Shown: positions 20,891 through 29,193 of the stretch, piece by piece
Numbering within the stretch: position 1 is the stretch's first letter
How the letters are laid out: every line of letters begins with the position of its first letter
Assembly: GCA_002414905.1 (NCBI GenBank)
Contig: DIAY01000161.1
Coordinates: forward strand, 1 to 29,277
Reading direction: 5' to 3'
From: Holophagales bacterium UBA5066
GTDB lineage: Bacteria > Acidobacteriota > Thermoanaerobaculia > UBA5066
DNA length: 29,277 nucleotides
Notes under the pieces: generated by a model
The model's input: the letters and a program-made list of their open reading frames with translations, nothing else
The model's database searches: none
Told to the model about the DNA's origin: nothing
Translations under genes and position numbers: made by a program

Positions 20891-23788
20891 TCAGCGGATC
20901 CTGACGCTCCTCGGCTGCCGCGGCGTCACCGGCAGCTCCGGGGCGCCGAGCGGAATCGCCATCTCCTCGACGGCGGCATCCAGTCCCTCGGGCCCGACCA
21001 GCTCGACGCGGAAGATCCCCTTCGCACCCCAGGCCGCCAGGGCATGGCGCGCCTCTTCTCCTGCGGCGAGAACGAGCCGGCGTTCGACGACGACGTTCCC
21101 GTCGGCATCCACGAGCCGGAGGAAGACCACGGCTTCCCCGTCGCCTGCCAGGCGGCGCAGGAGGAGCGTCGTCCCGGTCTCCACCTCGACCCGATCGAGG
21201 GCGAGCCGGCCATCGGGCTCGCGGTCGAGAGACCTGATACCGGAGGCGGTCGCCGCCTGTGCGGCCGAGGCCGGCAACACGTTGATCGTCGTCGCCTTCG
21301 AGGACGAGCCCGAGCCATTCGAGGCGACCAGGACGATGACCTTCGGGCCGGCAGCCGGGAACGTCACCGTGGGCGACTGGACGGTCGTGGCCGGCATCCC
21401 GTCACCCGGGAACCAGAGCCAGCTCGTCGCCTGCGGCGAGGAGGTGTCGGTGAAGGTCACGGCGCGGCCGGCCACGATGGAGGTGGGAACAGAGAAGCTC
21501 GCCACCGGACCTGCGAGCGAGTACACCGGACTCGACGCTTGCGCTCCCGGCCCCTTCTCCGGGGTGCATGCCCAGGCCCGGACGAAGAGCTGGACCGGAT
21601 CGATCGCCCCACGCGGCGGTGCTCCCGCCGTGGTGCCCGCGGCGGAGACCCACGCTCCTCCGTTGATCCTCCACTCGTAGCGCGTCGGCGCGAACCCGGA
21701 CGCCGGAGCGCCCCACCCCAGGGCGAGGAAGTCCGTCGCCGTGACCGGCCCCGCCGGATTTCCCTGCGGTGTCACGACCGGAGAGACCGGGGCAGCAGGC
21801 GTGCCGCAGACCGTGATCACGGCCGTTGCGGTCCTCGAGGTGCCACCGCCCGTCACGAACGTGAAGGTGATCGTCGAAGGACCAGACGCGGCCTCGGCGG
21901 ACGCCTGGAAGGAGAACGCGGCCGGGGCAAACGCGGGAGGGGCGATCGCGGCGGACGCGGGAGTGACGGTGACCCCGGGCGGAAGCCCGGACGGCGTGAC
22001 GAAGACGTCGGCCGTCGGAGCGCAATCCCCGGCTGTGAGCGAGGCCGTGAGGGTTGCGGCCGCTCCTCCCGCGTTCAGGATGACACCCGAAGGGGTCGCT
22101 GCCGAAATGAAGGCCGCCGGGAGGACGTTGGCAATGAACGTCGCGGTCGCGCTCATTCCACGCGGGTCGGACACGAGTGCGGTCACCGTCGCCGGACCGG
22201 GCGGCATGCCCGGGGCGGCCGTCACGCTGAACAGCACGATCCGGGCCGGAGGCATCGCCGGGACGGGGATCGTCGCCGGAGTGACCGTCAGGCCCTCGGG
22301 AAGGGTCGGGAACGTGACCGTAGGCGTTCCCGAGTATCCGTCCAGGGGGGTAATCGTCAGGGAATTCGGGCCCGCCGCGCCTCCCGGGCAAACGTCCATC
22401 GAGGCGCGCTCGACCGAGACGCCGATCTGGCCGGTCCGGACGACCGTCACCGGCGTCGTCGTCGTCTTCGGCGTGCCCGTAGACGGGGTGAAGATGAATG
22501 CCGCCTCCACGCTTCCCGCGGGTACCGACGAAGAGGCGGAGAACATGAAGACGACCGGAGTGAACGAAGGGGCCAGGAGTTCTGCCGAGGCCGGGGTCAC
22601 GGTGACGCCGGCCGGCAGGCCGGTCGGAGTGACGGTGATGGAGGCCGGCGGGGAGCAGGCGCCGGGAGCCAGCGACGCCGTCACCGGAACCGGCTCGCCC
22701 CCTGACGTCAACTCGATCGTCGTCGGCGTCAAAACCGGGGCGAAGTCGGCGGCGCCGACGTTCACGACGAAGCTCGTGAAAGCCGACGGGCCGCCCGCGT
22801 CACTCACCAGGACGTTCACGACCTTCGGTCCGGGAAGGGCTCCTGCGAGAGCGGACACCTCGAAGGAGACGGACTGGACCGGGGGGAGTTCCCCGACCGG
22901 AACAGCAGAGGGCGTGACCTTGAGGTCGGACGGCAGGGCCGGAAACGTGACGGTCGGCGAGCCCGTGTACCCGTCCAGGGATGTGACGGTGACGGAATTC
23001 GTCACCGCCGGACCACCGGGACAGGCGTACACGGAGGCCTTCTCGAGCGCTACGCTCAAGGCTCCGAGACGCTCGATGGTGAGGACGAAAGTGTCCGTAC
23101 CACTCGAGATCGGACCCGTCTCGACACTCACCGTGTAGTCGCCCGGCGGCGTCGAAGTGCTCGTTTCAATCTGGAAGCTGACGACGGCGGAGGGCGGCCC
23201 CTGCTGAAACACCACCGTGAACGTCACGGGCGACGGAACCGGCGAGGCCCCCTGGGGCAGCCCGGTAAAGATCAGCTGCTGGGGCCCGGTCGGGTAGGTC
23301 TCTGAGTAGCCCACAGTCGCCGTCAGGCTCTCGGAGGTGGAGCCGGCCAGGACCCTCACGGACGACGGCACCACCGAGAGCGGCTGGATCGTGAACTCCA
23401 GCAGCCCGGACGACAGCTCCGGGTCGTTGTAAGCCGAAGCTTCGTAGCTCGATGGCCAGGCGTAGGACGCCGCGACGAGATGGAAAGAGACGGTTGCCGA
23501 GGTTTGCCCGGGCGCAGCCGTGTAGGTGATGGTCGACGGCACCGTCGTCACCCCGTACGCGAGTCCGTCGCCCCCATTGAACACCAGCGTCTGAAGGCCT
23601 CCCGGGTGGCCGCCTACCGGGAACACGATCTGGGCCGTGATGAGCGGGGACGTTTCCCCCACCCCGAAGGTCACCGGGCTCGGCGAGAACGTGATCATTC
23701 CCGTGTTCGTCTGCGCCAGAGCGGGGAAGGCCAGAGACGCTGCGAGCAGGCAGAGGAAAAAGCTGCGAAGGACCGCTCTATGCGACAT
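20891..23788 (-). CDS. Large exported Ig-like / PKD repeat protein
   Basis: 965 aa from ATG 23788 with AAAGGAG 5 nt upstream. A signal peptide (about 1-25, ending FPALAQ) indicates secretion. After two N-terminal beta-sandwich-like segments (about 30-240) come two long tandem repeats (about 243-450 and 454-661). Each has a CPGG...LDGY(T/S)G start and a second half ending in LP(A/P)GVTVTPAS. A fibronectin-like segment follows (about 664-758), then a PKD domain (about 760-838, with TSWLWFPGDG and FPAAGPKVIVLVASN) and a C-terminal beta domain (about 850-948). It has no catalytic motif and no evident C-terminal anchor or sorting signal. It is Thr/Ser/Pro/Val-rich and nearly Lys-free, typical of surface or matrix adhesins; that role is inferred. 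Confidence 0.85.
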   Translation of the reverse strand: MSHRAVLRSFFLCLLAASLAFPALAQTNTGMITFSPSPVTFGVGETSPLITAQIVFPVGGHPGGLQTLVFNGGDGLAYGVTTVPSTITYTAAPGQTSATVSFHLVAASYAWPSSYEASAYNDPELSSGLLEFTIQPLSVVPSSVRVLAGSTSESLTATVGYSETYPTGPQQLIFTGLPQGASPVPSPVTFTVVFQQGPPSAVVSFQIETSTSTPPGDYTVSVETGPISSGTDTFVLTIERLGALSVALEKASVYACPGGPAVTNSVTVTSLDGYTGSPTVTFPALPSDLKVTPSAVPVGELPPVQSVSFEVSALAGALPGPKVVNVLVSDAGGPSAFTSFVVNVGAADFAPVLTPTTIELTSGGEPVPVTASLAPGACSPPASITVTPTGLPAGVTVTPASAELLAPSFTPVVFMFSASSSVPAGSVEAAFIFTPSTGTPKTTTTPVTVVRTGQIGVSVERASMDVCPGGAAGPNSLTITPLDGYSGTPTVTFPTLPEGLTVTPATIPVPAMPPARIVLFSVTAAPGMPPGPATVTALVSDPRGMSATATFIANVLPAAFISAATPSGVILNAGGAAATLTASLTAGDCAPTADVFVTPSGLPPGVTVTPASAAIAPPAFAPAAFSFQASAEAASGPSTITFTFVTGGGTSRTATAVITVCGTPAAPVSPVVTPQGNPAGPVTATDFLALGWGAPASGFAPTRYEWRINGGAWVSAAGTTAGAPPRGAIDPVQLFVRAWACTPEKGPGAQASSPVYSLAGPVASFSVPTSIVAGRAVTFTDTSSPQATSWLWFPGDGMPATTVQSPTVTFPAAGPKVIVLVASNGSGSSSKATTINVLPASAAQAATASGIRSLDREPDGRLALDRVEVETGTTLLLRRLAGDGEAVVFLRLVDADGNVVVERRLVLAAGEEARHALAAWGAKGIFRVELVGPEGLDAAVEEMAIPLGAPELPVTPRQPRSVRIR

Positions 23789-23842
23789 CGTCGCTCCTTT
23801 CGCCCCCGGTGCCTCCAGTGGCGGCCTCGGGCGTCTCATGGG

Positions 23843-23919
23843 TTCTCGGGCCGGTTATGGTGACTCTACCAGCGAACGGGGATGCGGGTACCCCTTGGAG
23901 CGGTTTATTCTCGGGCCGG
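23843..23919. repeat. 12 bp direct repeat in the divergent spacer
   Basis: TTCTCGGGCCGG occurs at 23843-23854 and again at 23908-23919, the second copy directly abutting the TatT ATG. The spacer (23789-23919) separates the PKD-repeat gene from the TRAP operon. The copies could be binding sites for one regulator or chance repetition in GC-rich DNA. A weak -10-like TATTCT (23906-23911) overlaps the second copy, 8 nt before the ATG. Confidence 0.25.
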
Positions 23920-24852
23920 ATGGCTTGCTCGTTCCGCTCGTTCCGCCACCTCCCCGCCCTCGTCGTCCTGGTCGCCGGCGTCAGTCCGGGCTGCTCGGTC
24001 CGAAAAGTCGCTGTGAACACCCTCGCCTCGGCCCTCGCGGCCGGCAGCGACACCTACGCGACCGACGACGACCCCGAGCTCGTCGCGGCCGCCATCCCTT
24101 TCGGCCTGAAAACGATCGAGGCGCTCCTCGTGGAAGCGCCGAGAAACGACGGCCTTCTCCTGGCAGCGACGAGCGGTTTCACGCAGTACGCGTACGCGTT
24201 CGTGCAGGCCGAAGCCGACCTCGTCGAAGGGAAGGACCTCTCCCGGGCAACCGCGCTACGGGCTCGCGCCCGAAAGCTCTACCCGCGCGCCCTGCGTTAC
24301 GGCCTCCGGGGCCTCGAGGCGAGACACCCCGGCTTCGAGGCGGGCCTGCGCGACGACGCCCTGCGCGAGAGGACCCTCGCGGCCACGACGAAGTCCGACG
24401 TGCCCCTCCTCTACTGGGCCGGAGCCGCCTGGGGTGCGGCAATCTCCCTGTCGAAGGAGAACGCCGAGCTGACGGCCGACCAGGGGCTCGTCGAGGCGCT
24501 CGAGAAGAGGGCCCTGGCCCTGGATGAGGGGTTCGGGCAGGGAACGATCCACGACTTCTTCATCGCCTTCGAAGGGGGGCGCCCGCCCGCCGCGGGAGGC
24601 TCTGCAGAAAAGGCCCGGTGGCATCTCGAACGAGCGGTCGCGCTCTCGTCCGGGAAGCGTGCCGCCCCGTTCGTCACCTTCGCCGAAACCGTTTCCGTCA
24701 GCGCGCAGGACCGCCGGGAGTTCGAAGAGATGCTCCGGCGGGCCCTGGCCATCGACCCCGACGCCGTTCCCGAGCTGCGGCTCGCAAACACCGTCTCGCA
24801 GCGCCGCGCTGCGTGGCTCCTCGCCTGCAGCGACGAGCTCTTCCTGGAGTAA
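23920..24852 (+). CDS. TatT-type TRAP transporter accessory lipoprotein (T component)
   Basis: 310 aa from ATG 23920. The longer frame upstream runs through the divergent spacer and is not credible. A hydrophobic N-terminus ends at SPGC (Cys25), a slightly irregular lipobox. The mature part is alpha-helical with degenerate TPR units, as in the TatT family: FGLKTIEALL, FTQYAYAFVQAEADL, RARARKLYPRALRYGLRGL, LYWAGAAWGAAI and RRALAIDPDAVPELRLAN. In Treponema pallidum the equivalent protein forms a trimer that docks the TRAP binding protein (TatT/TatP, the TPAT systems). It is followed at 4 bp by the binding-protein gene, whose Shine-Dalgarno GGAG lies within the last codons here, so the two are tightly coupled. 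Confidence 0.85.
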   Translation: MACSFRSFRHLPALVVLVAGVSPGCSVRKVAVNTLASALAAGSDTYATDDDPELVAAAIPFGLKTIEALLVEAPRNDGLLLAATSGFTQYAYAFVQAEADLVEGKDLSRATALRARARKLYPRALRYGLRGLEARHPGFEAGLRDDALRERTLAATTKSDVPLLYWAGAAWGAAISLSKENAELTADQGLVEALEKRALALDEGFGQGTIHDFFIAFEGGRPPAAGGSAEKARWHLERAVALSSGKRAAPFVTFAETVSVSAQDRREFEEMLRRALAIDPDAVPELRLANTVSQRRAAWLLACSDELFLE

Positions 24853-24856
24853 ACCA

Positions 24857-25897
24857 ATGACAGACCGTCCCCGTGCCACCACCTCCACGCGGCGAATCCT
24901 TCCTGCGCTCGCGCTCCTGCTGGCGGGAGCGCTCCCCGCCCCTGCCCAGGTGGTCGTGAAGATGGCCACGCTCGCCCCCGACGGGTCGACCTATCACCTG
25001 ATCCTCAAGGAGATGGCCGAGAAGTGGAAAACGGCGACGAATGGCCGCGTCGTCGTGCGGCTCTACCCCGGGAGCGTCGCGGGCGACGACACGGACGTGG
25101 TCCGAAAGATGCGTCTCGGGAGCCTGAACGCCGGACTCCTCACGAGCTCCGGCGTCTCGGCCGTCGACCCGTCGGTCCTGGCGCTCCAGGTCCCGATGCT
25201 CTACTCGTCGTATGACGAAGTGGATCACGTCCTCTCCGTCTACGGTCCGAAGCTCGAGGCGGCTCTCGCGGCGAAAGGCTTCATCCTCCTCAACTGGGCG
25301 GACGCGGGCTGGATTCGCTTTTTCACGAAGACACCCGTCCGGACCCCCGACGAGCTGAAACCGCTGAAGCTCTTCGCCTGGGGAAACGACACAGACTCGC
25401 TCGAGATCTGGAAGGGGGCGGGCTTCAGCCCGGTCCCGCTCCCTTCGACCGAGATCTCGACGGCTCTCCAGACCGGTCTCGTCTCGGCCCTCCCGACGAC
25501 GCCCCAGGCGGCCGTTCTGCTCCAGTGGTACCAGCACGCGAAGAACATGACCGACGTGAAATGGGCGCTCCTCCTCGGGGCCACGCTCATCGGCAAGCCC
25601 ACGTGGGACAAGATCTCGCCCGAGGACCAGAAGGTGCTCCGGTCCACGGCCGCCGAGGCGGGCGCGCGCCTTCGTGGTGAGAGCCGCGCCTCCGAGGAGC
25701 GGGACATCGCCGCGATGAAGAAGCGCGGCCTCAACGTCGTCGCCGTCGACGGGAAGGCCGAAGCCCTCTGGCGAGCGGCTGCCGAAGCGGCCTACCCGAA
25801 GGCCCGCGGGAAGATCATTCCCGAGGCGGCCTTCGACGAGGCCCGCAGGATCCTCACCGACTACCGTGCGAAGAAGGCCGCAGCCGGGAAGAAGTGA
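24857..25897 (+). CDS. TRAP transporter substrate-binding protein (DctP family, TatP-like)
   Basis: 346 aa. ATG 24857 has GGAG 7 nt upstream. A signal peptide ends near APAQ (about 31), and the mature protein begins VVVKMATLAPDGSTYH, typical of DctP proteins. LNAGLLTSSGVS, QVPMLYSSYDEVDHV and the STEISTALQTGLVSALPTTP hinge/ligand segments fit the family. The usual ligand-clamping arginine, found in LKGLKIR-type segments, seems to be replaced: the segment reads LKPLKLFAWGND. That suggests a ligand without the common carboxylate contact, as proposed for TatT-linked systems. The ligand itself is unknown. The stop overlaps the permease start by 4 bases. Confidence 0.92.
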   Translation: MTDRPRATTSTRRILPALALLLAGALPAPAQVVVKMATLAPDGSTYHLILKEMAEKWKTATNGRVVVRLYPGSVAGDDTDVVRKMRLGSLNAGLLTSSGVSAVDPSVLALQVPMLYSSYDEVDHVLSVYGPKLEAALAAKGFILLNWADAGWIRFFTKTPVRTPDELKPLKLFAWGNDTDSLEIWKGAGFSPVPLPSTEISTALQTGLVSALPTTPQAAVLLQWYQHAKNMTDVKWALLLGATLIGKPTWDKISPEDQKVLRSTAAEAGARLRGESRASEERDIAAMKKRGLNVVAVDGKAEALWRAAAEAAYPKARGKIIPEAAFDEARRILTDYRAKKAAAGKK

Positions 25898-27711
25898 ACG
25901 CCGGCACCCTCCTCCGGCGTAGCGAGCAGGGGCTCCTGGTCGCGGCTCTCGCCGTGGCGACGACACTTCCGCTCGTCGACGCCTTCGGGCGCCCTCTCGG
26001 CGGCTTCCACGTCCCCGGCGCCGGCTCGATCCTCCAGCTCGTCACGCTCTGGACCGCCTTCATCGGAGGTCTTCTCGCGACGCGCGAGGGAACACATCTC
26101 ACGCTCTCCACGGCCGAGCTCCTCGGAGACGGGCGTGCCCGTCGCTTCGCACGGCTCTTCTCCTTTTCCGTCGCGGCCGCGGTCTGCGCTGTCCTGGCCT
26201 GGGCGAGCGTGGGGCTCGTACAGGCCGATCGGGAGCAGGGGAAGGTCCTCTCCTTCGGCCTCCCGGAGTGGGTCGCCGAGTCGATCATGCCGGTCGCCCT
26301 GCTCCTGATGGCGACCCGATTCGCCTGGAAGGCCTCGGATGGCACTCGCGGGCGCGTCGCGGCCCTCGTGACGCTCGCATCCCCGCTCCTCCTCTCGTTC
26401 GTTCCCGAAGCCACCGCGCCGGTGCTCGTTTTCCCGCTCGCGGCGGTCATCCTCCTCGCCGCCCTCCTCGGCGCACCCGTCTTCGTCGCGATGGGAGGGC
26501 TTGCCTGTCTTCTCTTCTGGAAGGACGCCGTCCCCGTCGCCGCCGTGTCGGCGGAGGTCTACCGCCTCGTCGCCTCGCCGACGCTCCCGGCCATCCCGCT
26601 CCTCACCGCTGCGGGGTACATCCTGGCGGAAGGGGGCGCCTCGACGCGTCTCGTCCGCTTCTTCCGCGCCCTCTTCGGCTGGATGCCCGGCGGCCTCGCC
26701 GTCATGGTCGCAGCGGTCTGCGCCCTCTTCACGACGTTCACCGGCGGCTCGGGCGTGACGATCATCGCCCTCGGCGGTCTCGTCTACCCGATCCTGCGCG
26801 ACGACGGGTACCCCGAGGGATTTTCGCTCGGGCTCGTGACGGCCGCCGGGAGCCTCGGCCTCCTCTTCCCACCGTCGCTTCCCGTGATCCTCTACAGCGT
26901 CGTCGCGTCCGTCCCTGCGGATTCGCTCTTCCTCGCCGGCCTCGTTCCCGGCCTCCTGCTCGTCGTCCTGACGGCCGCGTGGGGCATACGGCAGGGTCTG
27001 AGGCTGGACGCAGCGGGTCGCCGGAGGCCACGATTCGAGCTACGCGAGCTGGCGGCGTCGTTCTGGCAGGCGAAGTGGGAGCTGGCGTTGCCCGTCCTCG
27101 TCATCGTCCTTTTCGCGAGCGGATTCGCCTCGATGGTCGAGGCGGCGGCGGCGGCCTGCGGCTATGCGGCCGTCGTCGAATGCTTCATCACTCGCGACAT
27201 CCATCCGTTCCGGCAGCTCCCGGGCGTCCTCGTGAAGGCCGGGGCGCTCATGGGTGCCGTCCTCATCCTCCTTTCGGTCGCGATGGGGCTCACGAGCTGG
27301 CTCGTCGACGCGCAGGTCCCGATGGCGCTCCTGGACTGGGTGAAGAGCCACGTCTCCTCGCCGCTCGTCTTCCTGCTCGTCCTGAACGTGATCCTGCTCG
27401 TCCTGGGGAGCGTCCTCGAGATCTACTCGGCCATCGTCATCCTGGCGCCACTGGTCGCACCGATGGGCGCTGCCTTCGGAATCGATCCGATTCACCTCGG
27501 GGTCATCTTCCTCGCGAACCTCGAGCTCGGCTTCCTCTTCCCGCCAGTCGGGCTCAACCTCTTCCTCTCGTCGTCCCGCTTCGGCGTTCCGCTTCCGAAA
27601 CTCTACCGGCACGCGGTGCCGTACCTGCTGATCCTCGGCGCTGGCGTCCTCCTCATCACCTACGTCCCGGCGATGTCCACGGGGATACTGGCGCTGCTCG
27701 GAAAGCGGTAG
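25894..27711 (+). CDS. TRAP transporter fused permease (DctQ-DctM)
   Basis: 605 aa from a GTG overlapping the binding-protein stop (GTGA). Residues about 1-165 form the four-helix DctQ part (GSILQLVTLWTAFIGGLLATREGTHL is the typical Q signature region). Residues about 175-605 form the DctM part with about twelve helices and characteristic segments LGAPVFVAMGG, FTGGSGVTIIALGGL, GSLGLLFPPSLPVILYS and LELGFLFPPVGLNLFL. Together they move substrate with a sodium or proton gradient. Fusion of Q and M is common in TRAP systems, including the treponemal TatT-linked one. It ends a three-gene operon. Confidence 0.93.
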   Translation: MNAGTLLRRSEQGLLVAALAVATTLPLVDAFGRPLGGFHVPGAGSILQLVTLWTAFIGGLLATREGTHLTLSTAELLGDGRARRFARLFSFSVAAAVCAVLAWASVGLVQADREQGKVLSFGLPEWVAESIMPVALLLMATRFAWKASDGTRGRVAALVTLASPLLLSFVPEATAPVLVFPLAAVILLAALLGAPVFVAMGGLACLLFWKDAVPVAAVSAEVYRLVASPTLPAIPLLTAAGYILAEGGASTRLVRFFRALFGWMPGGLAVMVAAVCALFTTFTGGSGVTIIALGGLVYPILRDDGYPEGFSLGLVTAAGSLGLLFPPSLPVILYSVVASVPADSLFLAGLVPGLLLVVLTAAWGIRQGLRLDAAGRRRPRFELRELAASFWQAKWELALPVLVIVLFASGFASMVEAAAAACGYAAVVECFITRDIHPFRQLPGVLVKAGALMGAVLILLSVAMGLTSWLVDAQVPMALLDWVKSHVSSPLVFLLVLNVILLVLGSVLEIYSAIVILAPLVAPMGAAFGIDPIHLGVIFLANLELGFLFPPVGLNLFLSSSRFGVPLPKLYRHAVPYLLILGAGVLLITYVPAMSTGILALLGKR

Positions 27712-27742
27712 CCGCCGCGACACCCGGCGGTCCGGTGCGGCT
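27710..27742. terminator. Weak hairpin between convergent TRAP permease and protease genes
   Basis: AGCCGC (27710-27715) can pair with GCGGCT (27737-27742), and ACC/GGT can extend inside a bulged stem. It covers the end of the permease gene and nearly all of the 32 bp gap to the convergent protease gene. There is no T-run. Modest support. Confidence 0.28.
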
Positions 27743-27743
27743 C

Positions 27744-29075
27744 TCAGCGCGGGGGAGGCTGCTGCTGCGGTGCCTGCGAAACCACGCCCCACTCGAGGAG
27801 GCGCCGCTTCGAGTAATCGCCCGGCTCGCCCGTGGCACCGCTCTGGACGATGAGCTTGTACTTCTCGACGGCGCTGCTGCGGTCGCCGAGCGCATCGTAG
27901 CTCCGGCCGAGGTAGTAGGTCGTCACGACCTGCGCCCCGGCCGATCTCTCCGCCGCCTCGAGCTCGCCGATGGCATCGCGCCAGTCGGAGAGCTTGTAGG
28001 ACGAGATGCCGCCGGCGAGCCGGCCGTGGAAGAGCGCCGGGTCGCGGCGCACCGCCTCGCGGGCCGCATCCCGCGCCGACCGGAGCTCGTTCGCATCGAC
28101 GAGCGCAATCGCCTTGAGCGCAGGGAGGATCGCCTGCCGCGGTGCGAGCCGCGCAGCCTCGTCGAACTTCGCGGCCGCCCCGCGAGCGTCCTTCTTCGCG
28201 AGCAGCTTCTCCCCCTCGTCCATCAGCTTGAACGCGGGAGCCTCGGCCTTCAGGCCGCGGGTCGCGGACGCGAAGGCCTCCACCCGGTATGGCGCACCGA
28301 GCTTCTCCGGGTACTTCGCCGCTGCGCGTTGCCGGGCCGTCTCGATCCGCTCCGTCGTGAGCGGGTGGCTCTGGAACATCGCCTCGAGCTTCGACGGCTC
28401 GCGGTCGTGGGCTCCCTTCAGGATCTCCATCGACTCGACGAACCCCTCCGGGTTGTAGCCCGCCCTCGCCATGTACTCCATGCCGAGCTCGTCGCTCTGC
28501 CGCTCGTGGTCGCGCGAGTAGCGGAGGAGGACGAGCTGCCCGCCGATACCGGCCGCCGCCATGATGAGCGGAGCCCCCTTGACATCCTCTGAGTCGAGGA
28601 CGATCGCCCCGATCCCGACGAGGCCGCCGATGAGCATCTGGCTCGTGTACTGCTGAGCCCCGTGCCGGGCCGTCACATGCCCGACCTCGTGTCCGACGAC
28701 TCCGGCGAGCTGGTCCTCCGTCGTCATTCGCGAGAGGAGACCCCTCGTGATGCAGATCTTCCCGCCCGGCAGGGCGAAGGCGTTGTCGTAGTTCGCGTTG
28801 ACGACGGTGAACTCGTAGTCGAGCGCGGGACGGTGCGAGACCTTCGCGAGGCCCTGCCCGACGCCGTCGACGAAGCGCTGCAGTCCCGGGTCCGTGACGG
28901 CTCCGTAAGACTCCTGGATCATCGGGCCATAGGCCTGCGCCCCGAGCTTCTTCTCCTCTTCCTCACCGAGGAGCGAGAGCTGGGATTTCCCTGTGACCGG
29001 GTTCGTGACGCACGCGACTGCGAAGGTGGCGGCGAGAAGACCCGCGCCGACTCGGCGGCCAATCGACATTCCCAT
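27744..29075 (-). CDS. M48-family metalloprotease lipoprotein with TPR-like C-terminus (BepA/LoiP-like)
   Basis: 443 aa. A signal sequence ends at AVAC (Cys22), a plausible lipobox, so it is probably membrane-anchored in the periplasm. The zinc protease motif is HEVGH (129-133), within LAGVVGHEVGHVTARHG. The third ligand is Glu191 in HERQSDELGMEYM. NANYDNAFALPGGKICITRGLL is the standard upstream strand of periplasmic M48 enzymes. Residues about 280-420 form TPR-like helices (FDEAARLAPRQ, AAREAVRRDPALF, YYLGRSYDALGD), as in BepA, which tends outer-membrane protein assembly. Quality control of envelope proteins is the likely role. An internal start at 29069 is possible. A candidate promoter at 29082-29109 suggests a near-leaderless mRNA. 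Confidence 0.93.
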   Translation of the reverse strand: MGMSIGRRVGAGLLAATFAVACVTNPVTGKSQLSLLGEEEEKKLGAQAYGPMIQESYGAVTDPGLQRFVDGVGQGLAKVSHRPALDYEFTVVNANYDNAFALPGGKICITRGLLSRMTTEDQLAGVVGHEVGHVTARHGAQQYTSQMLIGGLVGIGAIVLDSEDVKGAPLIMAAAGIGGQLVLLRYSRDHERQSDELGMEYMARAGYNPEGFVESMEILKGAHDREPSKLEAMFQSHPLTTERIETARQRAAAKYPEKLGAPYRVEAFASATRGLKAEAPAFKLMDEGEKLLAKKDARGAAAKFDEAARLAPRQAILPALKAIALVDANELRSARDAAREAVRRDPALFHGRLAGGISSYKLSDWRDAIGELEAAERSAGAQVVTTYYLGRSYDALGDRSSAVEKYKLIVQSGATGEPGDYSKRRLLEWGVVSQAPQQQPPPR

Positions 29076-29081
29076 GCCGGG

Positions 29082-29109
29082 ATCTTGCCCATTCGGATGG
29101 AAATCGCAA
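29082..29109 (-). promoter_or_regulatory. Candidate promoter for the M48 protease gene
   Basis: On the - strand TTGCGA (29109-29104) and CAAGAT (29087-29082) are separated by 16 bp. The -10-like element ends 6 nt before the ATG at 29075. No Shine-Dalgarno is present. Both boxes are imperfect. Confidence 0.33.
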
Positions 29110-29118
29110 GAGGCGGGC

Positions 29119-29137
29119 GCACCTCTCCGAGAGGTGC
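29119..29137 (-). terminator. Hairpin terminator of the right-end gene
   Basis: GCACCTCT (29119-29126) and AGAGGTGC (29130-29137) form a perfect 8 bp stem with a 3 nt loop. It sits 57 bp after the stop of the gene at the right edge and just upstream of the protease promoter. A second possible stem, GGCCGCGG/CCGCGGCC (29151-29158 and 29171-29178), lies closer to that stop. Neither has a strong T-run. Confidence 0.42.
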
Positions 29138-29193
29138 CGAAGGAGCCGGAGGCCGCGGACGCTCTCGCGCCCGCGGCCCCGTCGAGATCCCTT

